Assembly: GCF_000003605.2 (NCBI RefSeq)
Contig: NW_003108593.1
Location: 89,694 to 107,847, forward strand
Reading direction: 5' to 3'
Length of the DNA stretch: 18,154 bases
Origin: Saccoglossus kowalevskii
Taxonomy: Eukaryota; Hemichordata; Enteropneusta; Harrimaniidae
Part shown: positions 10,057-18,154 of the stretch, piece by piece
How positions within the stretch are numbered: position 1 is the stretch's first letter
Layout: every line of letters begins with the position of its first letter
Translations under genes and position numbers: made by a program
The notes under the pieces: model-generated
What the model was told of the DNA's origin: nothing
The model's database searches: none
What the model saw: only the letters and a program-made list of their open reading frames with translations

Positions 10057-13000
10057 TTGTTGTATAAATGGCCATATTTTTGTCTTTGGAAGCGCGGTTT
10101 CTTTTATTCCAAAAACGTCATCCAATATTTGAGACTAAATAGCAATTCTGTAAGAGTTAGCAAGAGGCATGTGCGAAAATTTCAAACAAATTGGCGAAGA
10201 AAAAATGCTTTATATGCCATACATTATATATTGCCATAGCAACAAAACAATATATTCACTGTGTTATTGTTATGTAAAACATCAAATAAAGACGGATGTG
10301 GAGTATTCCACGACGTGTGTTCAAATATTTAAAAAAAAATATACACCGAAATTATTTACACTACATGTATTTGTATTGTATGTATGATCATTGTCACCTC
10401 CGTACAGAAAAAAACAAACAAACTTTCTAGATGAAATAAGTGATATACAGATAAGTTGGCGTCACCCACATTTCTCCATTAATACTTGATCTTGTAATCA
10501 GAGCAATGTTCGACTCAGATACGACGTATATCTCTACAAATCTTAATACACATGGCGGCATCGTACCAGACCACGTTATCCACTAAGCTTACACTGCTAT
10601 CTGTACCATTCGATAATCTTCAAATCACGATAAATGCTTTATTCCAGGGATGACATCATGACGAAGGGAATGTTGGTGTCGCCGCAGGACCGTGGTTCTG
10701 CTTAAATTATGTAATATCTTCGATATTGTAATTGACTGATGGAATTATCGAAGTAGGAATCTGTCGACTTCTCGCACAGTGGCGAAGTAGCTGTATGTCG
10801 TGCATTAGATGAATGCGTTATTTCAGGCATCGCGTTGAACATAAAGTAACTATGCAAACACAGTTTTTGAATAATAAGATTAATGTTGACAGTAATGACC
10901 AGATAAGTGCCGCAGATGCGGAACGCTTTATTATTTATAAGGCAACAACCTCAATGTACCGGGGTACCGTCATCCTAGCTTTACCTGCCACACGATTTAC
11001 GATGTTCTTTCATTGGTGATAAGTTCGGAAAGGAACAACGCTTAATAAGTGATAGGGAGACGCGGTGAAAACGGGTAATGACGACAAAACCGGTACTGCC
11101 CCACGATGGCTATTCAGTACGAGAGTACAGCTCTTCGCATCGTGATGTGACGTCAAGAATGATCAAGCCCGGGATCAATTTGCTAGACGTTCTATATGTT
11201 GTTATTTGCTTATAGAACTCTTGACGGGACTCTGCCACGGGGGCCACTATCTAAGCAACTGGGGCAAGTTCGAAAAGACACACACTGCGAAGAGTCTGTA
11301 GAAGACAAAACGACCACGTAGTTTGACCTCCGAGTTCGTGTTCAACAATGAGTGGTCCATTACCAGTATCTAATTAGCATAAACACGAATATGCATTTTA
11401 ATACAATTATTAACACTTGTAATTTCCCGGCACTCCGTGTCACATGTCAACGAAACATGCCATTGATAGTACGCAAATTATTGATATTTCATTTGACAGT
11501 TCAATCGCTGACATCATGAACTTGTCATATCGGCTCTCAAGTTCAGTTATGCCATTTGAGAATCACTCTCCCCTAACAGTACCTACGTCACACTGTATTG
11601 TCGATAACTCTTAAAATTGTTTTGTTCATGTTCTGAATTTTGAGAGAAAGTGTTCCCGAATATAAGAGTGGTTAGAACGATTCCCCATACGTGATATTTG
11701 TATTCTCAATATTATTTATCTGTAATTTGTATTTACATCCACAGATCATGTACCAGTATTTGTTTCTTTCAAATTGTTCAATTTAAAATGCCAATTCGTA
11801 TCGATGAAAACATATACTAAAGTAGCAAAAAATTAATCTTTAAAATTAAAAACATATTGTGCATATGAGATCTTTATGACGTCACTTTATCACGTCACAA
11901 AAATGACTAATTTCACATAGTAGGCTGTACGTGCACACAGTCCGAGTCGATTAAGGATACATCTACGAACCGAATACGGATGATAGTCATTCCGATATAT
12001 CATTCATATACTAGTATATAGAGTTACCACCTAAGACTTATTAATAGTGGTAGTGGAATATTTATGATGCGTACAGCACGTACGCAAACTTATACACCAT
12101 GGTATTAGAAAGCGTATTGCAGCATTGAGTAATATTTTGAATGGTCGTTTTAACGCGAAGGAATACACCATATAATGATTACGAAAACTTCCCACAGAGT
12201 TAAACATCTCAATCTGCTCATTCATGGTAACAAGCAAGCGCCCTCAACAATCATTGCTGATATCACACCCGCCTTCACGAGATTATTACTGTGACCTCGT
12301 CGTCGCTGAAACGGAATTTAAAATGAAAACAAAAGAAAAAACTGTGTAAAAGGTTACAATATTCTCAGTGTTATATATAGTAGAAAGTCAAGTTTAATTT
12401 TGAATATTTTTGATGTTTGATGATTGTGACATCACATCTTGATAACAATAACACGGCATGACTCAATTTAAACGAAATTAAAGTGTTTTGGTTCTGTAAA
12501 CATAACAATATTCGTTCGATCATAGATGATTAATACACTTTAACAACAATTTAACGAATTTTGTAATTGTTGATACATTGAGAGATTATTCTATTATTAA
12601 ACTATAACTTGTTTTAAGAAAATTGTATGCTTATATTAATACACAGACGGACAAAAAGTAAAGCATGGCCCATTCATATATATATAAATAAATATAAGTC
12701 CCCAAAATAAAACATTTTTGAGATTGAAAATAAGGTTTCTCCAAATTGTCATTATGCTCCCTTTCGTACGAGTTTATATTCGAACTAGTAGGGATAATGA
12801 AAACATCACGCTTCGAATAACCTGTATGATCTGCGATGTTTTCTATCAAAACAACGATAGATAATATTATGTTGTAAGTTTCTATTATTACATACAATAT
12901 CAAACAATACATGCTGAATGTACGTGTCGCATCACATAACACACCGATGCAATGAATGACAAAATACACTATACAACATTTACATAAATAATTATTGTCA

Positions 13001-13084
13001 CTGTAATAATTTTAAATACATATACCCATATCTTGTGAAAAAAATTCATCTCGCGACCAGGGGACCTGCTGAGGCGTATTGTAT
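10057..13084. other. Gene-poor stretch; includes the 3' flank of the receptor-ectodomain gene
   Basis: Frames at 10057-10239, 10169-10387, 10813-11019, 12031-12237 (minus) and 12631-12969 (minus) carry no recognisable domain, and the last is a hydrophobic translation of AT-rich DNA. CRE octamers are at 11148-11155 and 11877-11884. An RFX X-box-like sequence is at 10230-10243. No kinase or membrane-spanning exon was found on the minus strand that could extend the gene at 13085-14414. Confidence 0.4.
10230..10243. promoter_or_regulatory. RFX X-box-like palindrome
   Basis: ATTGCCATAGCAAC is an imperfect inverted repeat very close to the X-box consensus bound by RFX factors in ciliary gene promoters. 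No gene start is visible beside it. Confidence 0.2.
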
Positions 13085-13195
13085 TCAGTAGTCAGACGAC
13101 GATCCTACCGGTAAATCCATGTCAGGAGCGACCTCGGAACTGGCGTCTTTGGTGTCCACATCATTGCAAAGATCACTGGTACAACATTTAGGACC
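13085..13195 (-). CDS. Exon 3 of the ectodomain gene: CC-x4-CN signature, acidic tail and stop
   Basis: The acceptor is GTGTTTTCACAG. The exon opens GPKCCTSDLCN, the closing signature of three-finger ectodomains, then gives 25 residues rich in Asp, Ser and Glu, and TGA at 13087-13085. No canonical AATAAA lies close downstream; a TATAAA variant is at 12778-12773. Confidence 0.85.
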   Translation of the reverse strand, partial: GPKCCTSDLCNDVDTKDASSEVAPDMDLPVGSSSDY

Positions 13196-14414
13196 CTGTG
13201 AAAACACAGCAAATAACAATGTATTTATAAAATGTGATTATATACACATACAACGTCACTTTGCTCTCATTGGCGAAATGATCGCTATTCAGTGAAGAAC
13301 GATGACGCAACCGTTGGATTGGTTATCCTACGACAGAGAACGCGAGCAGCGTTTAACAGTTGTAACACAGTATAGTATTCCCGATTGACGTTAGGAGTCA
13401 ACAGTGGAATATTTTTTAATCCGTCTCCCATAGCCTATTCCCACGTACTATCTCCATGTTGCCGGCCATACTTACCCTAGGACGCGACTTGCCGCACGTT
13501 TGATTGGCGGCATCTTCTCTTACACACCCAAGATAAGAGGCGTTCATCCAAGGAGAGCTTACCGCGTAACAAGCACCGAGGGTAACACACGTATCACGTC
13601 CTTTGCAGGGCGGGTTACATTTGCACGTTATCTCGGACTGCTCGTTTAACGCATCCCCGGTCACGGTAGCATCTACACATATCAATAATAAAAATAATGA
13701 CTTTAATAACAAATTGCATTCTACATACATTAGTTCATCATTCAGATATAATATAAATTACGAACAGATAAACACGCTAGACCACATTCAAACTCACGAC
13801 CGATGCGTTAGTCTATGTAAGCAGACCGCAGCGACAAGACGGGTCCAAATGGCGTGTGAAATATTAAGCGTAAATAAGCAACAATACAAATAATCTAACT
13901 TAATAGCAAACTTAAGTCATTTATTTTAATTTAATTGCATTATACATACATTAGTTCATCATTCAGATATAATATAAATTACGAACAGATAAACACGCTA
14001 GACCACATTCAAACTCACGACCGATGCGTTAGTCTATGTAAGCAGACCGCAGCGACAAGACGGGTCCAAATGGCGTGTGAAATATTAAGCGTAAATAAAC
14101 AACAATACAAATAATCTAACTTAATAGCAAACTTAAGTCATTTATTTTAATTTTTATGAAAAATATCGTATCAGCACGCTAAATAAAATGTTTGTGCTTT
14201 GTAAATTTGTGGTTTCACGCACACTTGTGCCGTATCAGTGGGAAAACCACTGTAACAAAATAGCAACCGACAATTCACAATACATTTACCAATAATTTCA
14301 ACAATTTGACTAAACCACGTACAAGATATCTCGAATTAACCTACCCGTCTTCGACGCCTTCCCTGTAGCCAACAGCAGAAACAAAGCCAACACTGTACAT
14401 CCGAGCATATTCAT
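13085..14414 (-). CDS. Secreted ectodomain-only protein related to type I BMP/TGF-beta receptors (three exons)
   Basis: The join is 14414-14345, 13672-13476 and 13195-13085, giving 125 residues. The exons meet in phase 1 (G then AT, forming Asp24) and phase 0. Residues 1-20 are a signal peptide. Ten cysteines at 40, 42, 46, 52, 58, 73, 83, 93, 94 and 99 follow the order CxC-x3-C-x5-C-x5-C-x14-C-x9-C-x9-CC-x4-CN, the layout of Activin_recp three-finger ectodomains and closest, from memory, to BMPR1 receptors. N-glycosylation sequons lie at Asn67 and Asn81. After Cys99-Asn100 comes a 25-residue acidic tail and TGA; no membrane helix, GPI signal, GS box or kinase follows. The inferred role is extracellular binding of a BMP or activin ligand, perhaps as a decoy. 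Alternatives are a truncated full-length receptor or a Ly6-type protein. Coding codons are GC-richer than the flanks. Confidence 0.85.
13476..13672 (-). CDS. Exon 2 of the ectodomain gene: first seven cysteines
   Basis: The acceptor is a T-rich tract (TTTTTATTATTG) ending GTGTAG. The donor is CCTAGG followed by GTAAGT, a strong site. The exon encodes residues 24 (split) to 89, including CKCNPPCKGRDTCVTLGAC and both N-glycosylation sequons. An internal in-frame GTAAGC at 13562 could act as an alternative donor. Confidence 0.85.
13712..14153. repeat. Tandem duplication of 221 bp in intron 1
   Basis: Unit 1 is 13712-13932 and unit 2 is 13933-14153. They abut exactly and differ by only two substitutions that I can find, at 13721/13942 and in TAAATAAGC versus TAAATAAAC near 13878/14099. 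Such identity means a recent duplication, gene conversion, or an assembly artefact. Both copies lie entirely within intron 1 of the receptor-ectodomain gene. Confidence 0.92.
14345..14414 (-). CDS. Exon 1 of the ectodomain gene: signal peptide
   Basis: ATG at 14414 (A at -3) with a second in-frame ATG two codons on. The 23 codons contain the hydrophobic core TVLALFLLLATG and end KASKT plus one base. The donor is ACGG followed by GTAGGT. A TATATAA-like sequence about 190 bp upstream (14601-14610) is a weak promoter candidate. Confidence 0.85.
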
Positions 14415-17400
14415 AGTTCACGTTTAGCAGTACAAACACCTCGAGCGATGGCAATAAGCAAAATGCGGCGAGATTTAACCATTAACAAGTCATATTCAAT
14501 TTACGGCATGTAATTAACGCGTTTTTACGAGGCAAAATGAAATACCTGATACGTGACTTTTACAATTAATTCGTACGACGTAAAAAAACTAATAATTCAC
14601 ATTATATAATAGAAACGTTATTTTAAATTGTGACATCATCAACACACAAACGACTCAAGGGAAGGGGAGGATGTCGAACTTATTTTCAAAATATCATTAT
14701 ATCATAGGTATTAGGGAGGTTGCGTGTTTTAGAAAACCAGAACCATCATAGACTGAAACGTGGAATGCATATGTTTTATTGCAGTAATTTGTTATACGCA
14801 CTGTGCGACCATCGTTGTAAATGTTATAGTAATAAATTATCTCAGCTTTGATTAGTTCTAGTTTAATTATCACTAAACTGTGACCTTGATTACTTGGTTT
14901 ATTTATAACAATATTCCTTGTACCAGTTACATGTCAATTTCCCTTGTGTATTCATCGTTATACTTTTTAGAAAGATGTCTGTTTCACTTTTCCTCTCTAT
15001 CCCCTGTGGAACATAAGGCTGGTAAGGTGCACTAGCATTCAAAATATAGTTAATAAATTACATCAACTTATTTTGCGCATATTTACTTACTGCTAATGAG
15101 ATATGAGTTGATAGTTATAGCGGAAACTAGAAATAAAATAGAGATTGATAACCGATTTGTTCGAAATCATAATTAAGACATGTTTTAGGGCGCCATCGGA
15201 AATTAAGCAAAAAAAAATCCAAAATAAAAAAAAAACGGCAATTGATCTTAATTACGCGGACAGCTCTCGTAGCATGGATTATAACTTCTCATGATTACGT
15301 TAATTTGCATATGCAAATCAGATTTGTTTTATCAGAGATGAGTCGATTTCATTCAAATAATGTACCCATGTGTATTCCGCAAATACCGACGATTTATAAG
15401 TGATCCATGTGTTACATATGCGCTAAACTTCACTTGGTCGTTTAACTTAAAATTTAATATATTTATGTAGGTCACTTACAAAATGAATATATCCAAGGTC
15501 ATAGCAATTGGCAATTACTGATTTGGCAGGTGGTTTGTTTTGTGAATTGTTTGTCGTTCAACTATGTACCGTGCTGTACCCGTCGGCCATAAATCATATT
15601 GATATATGAGCGGGAGGCACATGTGGAGCAGAGTGGTATCACTCTTTTCGAGACACCTGACATCACTTTTTGTACAACATATTGACTATGTAGTGCAGTG
15701 TACTTGTCAGTTGTTTTGTTGATTCCGTTGACATCTTTTGTCAGTTGTGTTTTGTGTTGTTTATAAAATGTCTCTATACGATTTTCTATTGAAGATCTAC
15801 GTTTGGGAATTTATCCCATTTTTTGGATTACCTAAATTTCAGCTTCTTCGAGGTAACTTAGACTTTGTCATATATAATTTTAATATCAAATGCGCTAAAT
15901 ACAGGGTCAGTTATATGTCTTTGAATAAACCAGTTTGCAAACACACTTTAACACACAAACATAAAAACAGTTAAGACTGTGTTTGAAGACGACGTCACGA
16001 TTTAACCAATATATATTGTCCGGTGATGCTTTGTCATTTGCTGCATAAAAAAACATGTGTTTATCAAAATTGCGGAGATGTATGAGGCTTCCATTAGGTA
16101 GCCCGATATTCAAAAAATAATAACCAAATTTTAAATTTGCGATTGATCAAACGTACGGTTTTTCGTTTGAATATTCCCCTGTGACTCCATTACCTTGCTT
16201 CCCAACTGAAACATGATATGCGTGATAAGAACAAGTTTTTGAACCGGAAGCAGCTGCCTATCTTTTTATCGTATTCTATCGGCATGCTAACATGTACACT
16301 GTTTTAGAATATCGCATATTTTGCATCAACATATGGCAGGAAATGCTGATGCCTTTTCCGTGATGTATTGGCAGAGTTTATTGTTTCCCGCGTTTTATTT
16401 ATTTATGCTTGATGATTGCGGTCTCCTTGGCAATCTTTAATGTTTCAGAATTCCCCGGATAAATACATTTTCATAATTTATTTTGTTTATTAGACACTCT
16501 CTTCAAGTAATATATAATTTAAGAACATGAATTTCGATAAATATACCACGTGGTTTCAGAGATTTCGTATTTCACTTTCTTTAAGGAATATACAACTCAC
16601 TTATTATATTTTCGTGATTAGAAGACGTACATGAAATTGTGTTACTGTTCACGCATGCGTAATTCCAGAAATGCAAATATGCGAAATGTTGAAACGTAAA
16701 ATTGACTATATTTCAAATGTATGCCCCACTTGTTAGTGCTTGTCCAATTAGGTTGATTATTAACAATCACAATAATTAACGTTATATGTATGAGTAAACA
16801 AAAAGAAAGAGGGGCATGTGTACATAACGTGCAATTCTCTAGTTATTACGACATCAGAAACACATGGAGTGAGGAGATCATTAACCACTGTCGAAATAAC
16901 CAGGCATGCCTGTCTGAAATAAATTTAAGCGTGCAACTATTTAGTATAGAGCTACATTCTTCTAGTATGTAACTATTTAGAAAGGTGCTTAGCAAAGTTT
17001 CAAGTATTACAATTTAGTTGACAATTTCTAAGTTGGTTACTAGGCATTTTAGGATCCTACTAAGGTCTAGTTGGCTGCTGCGATATTGAGGTTTCATGAA
17101 TATATCCTCAAGTCTATAAAATATATGATTTGTGTCCAGCCTTATGCTTACAATAGCGAGCCACATTTGTCGCCGTTCCCGTGTTGTGTGTTTACATGTT
17201 CGTAATACGTCTGTAATGAATATTTATACGCCATTTATATGTATATTTATCAATGTATAAGTGTTATGTTTTTTAAATATATATATATCAATTAAATTCA
17301 AAATACATGTATCAGAGAGGGGGGGGGTATTGAGGGCCCATTAACTATGTTTGTAATGCTTTCATGGTGGTATCATATAGAAAATCGGGAGGAAGAACAT

Positions 17401-18122
17401 TCATAAATACATCCACATATGGCGAAACACATTTTTTAAGAACATGCAATTGTTGTGTTGTTTATAACTTGGAATCGGTAACACAATATCAGGATGTCTT
17501 GGCATCGTAGCGTGTTTCGAACAGCTTCAACAAACAATCGATCTTCGATCTTAATAATTAGTGACTTGAGCAGTATCACGTGAATATTTTTGATAATATA
17601 CATTATCATATATATTTTCTATCATCATAAACATTTCTAACGCATACTTTGTACGAAAAAACAACTTTCAGACATTGTTTTGGCATGAAAATAAATATAA
17701 TTAACATCTCTCAAATAACAAATAAATTCATGAACATTAATATTCAATGTTTAAAATAATTTTTCTTTTAGATTAGGGGTTATACTGGTATATTTGTTAG
17801 TGTTTAAACGTTCCATATCAAGTCATGGTTAGGGAACTATGCCACAAATATATGCCTCATTGATGGAACAAACTGCTACTGATATCAGGCATTTTAGATG
17901 TGCAGTTTTCCTTAGAAGATTACACTCGACGCAAATCACCCACACAGCTTACACTGGTCAGACTTTTTACTTTTAATATGATAACGTATACTTGTATTAA
18001 GATGTGTTTTCTCCATCATGTTGGAGTCAGACATGTAATCACTATAGCGTGACTGGTCAGACACCACACACACTTCTCATATTGCTCGACTTTGTTAACT
18101 TACTCAGCAATTGACTCACAGT

Positions 18123-18126
<4 letters not shown>
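14415..18126. other. Gene-poor AT-rich stretch upstream of the ectodomain gene
   Basis: Frames at 15738-15974, 15907-16113 (minus) and 16790-16972 have no recognisable domain or supporting splice sites. Features seen are an octamer palindrome at 15303-15318, a TCACGTGA E-box at 17576-17583 and a short G tract near 17320-17328. The part next to 14415 should contain the promoter and 5' UTR of the minus-strand gene. Confidence 0.4.
15303..15318. promoter_or_regulatory. 16-bp perfect palindrome made of two octamer (POU) motifs
   Basis: ATTTGCATATGCAAAT is two back-to-back copies of ATGCAAAT, the sequence bound by POU/Oct factors, in inverted orientation. It lies about 0.9 kb upstream of the ectodomain gene's first exon. 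Whether it is a functional element is unknown. Confidence 0.35.

Positions 18127-18154
<28 letters not shown>
18127..18154. repeat. (TA)n microsatellite cut by the window end
   Basis: Fourteen uninterrupted TA units run to the last base of the window. The true length is unknown. Confidence 0.95.

Noticed and set aside
12631-12969. A 112-codon hydrophobic minus frame, considered as a membrane exon for the receptor gene
   Set aside because: It has no acceptor in suitable phase, no GS or kinase motif, and its hydrophobic residues follow from AT-rich codons.
13416-13730. A single 104-codon minus-strand gene beginning at 13730
   Set aside because: Residues after 85 run through a strong donor (GTAAGT) into intron, and residues before 21 come from intron sequence. 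The three-exon model has better splice sites and matching phases, and exon 3 supplies the missing CC-x4-CN signature.
13603-13893. A 96-codon plus-strand frame
   Set aside because: It lies antisense to exon 2 and runs into the 221-bp repeat; it has no domain and is a shadow of the minus-strand gene.
16900-16912. AGGCATGCCT, a p53-like half-site
   Set aside because: No second half-site at the required spacing; single half-sites are common by chance.
16790-16972. A 60-codon plus frame with SYYDIRNTWSEEIINHCRN, considered as a glycosyltransferase exon
   Set aside because: The resemblance is only to a short motif, there is no supporting splice context, and no second motif is present.
1-18154. 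tRNA, rRNA, CRISPR arrays, bacterial operons or viral genes
   Set aside because: No cloverleaf-type boxes, regular spaced repeats, ribosome-binding sites or recognisable viral proteins were seen on either strand.

Overview
The window looks like AT-rich animal nuclear DNA, most likely from a mollusc or another lophotrochozoan. This is inferred from short exons separated by GT-AG introns, a non-LTR retrotransposon 3' end, an abundance of microsatellites, and very low coding density. No bacterial operons, viral genes, tRNA, rRNA or CRISPR arrays were seen. Most reading frames here are short and AT-driven and do not look like genes.

The main gene is on the minus strand at 13085-14414. It has three exons (14414-14345, 13672-13476, 13195-13085) whose splice sites and phases fit together (phase 1, then phase 0), giving a 125-residue protein. 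It carries a signal peptide, a ten-cysteine three-finger domain closing on a CC-x4-CN signature, and a short acidic tail before a stop. The cysteine spacing closely matches the ligand-binding ectodomain of type I BMP/TGF-beta receptors (Activin_recp family). No membrane segment, GS box or kinase follows, so it reads as a secreted ectodomain-only protein, possibly a soluble ligand trap. Intron 1 contains a near-perfect 221-bp tandem duplication. One of the two differences between its copies removes a stop codon and opens an alternative hydrophobic N-terminus running in frame into exon 2.

Layout from left to right: 1-470, the 3' end of a degenerate LINE; about 470-2320, no gene; 2321-2611, a CpG-rich minisatellite of about 49 bp per unit; 3668-4073, a weak candidate for a two-exon small gene; 4258-4551, an unrecognised ORF ending at a polyadenylation signal; 5646-5720 on the minus strand, a convincing but orphan signal-peptide exon; about 6958-7556, an unrecognised segment open on both strands; 7557-13084, gene-poor AT-rich DNA with hairpins and transcription-factor-like sites; 13085-14414, the receptor-ectodomain gene; 14415-18126, gene-poor DNA with an octamer palindrome; 18127-18154, a (TA)n tract cut by the window edge.

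The CRE octamer TGACGTCA occurs five times and TCACGTGA three times, more than base composition predicts. Whether these sites regulate anything cannot be judged from sequence alone.
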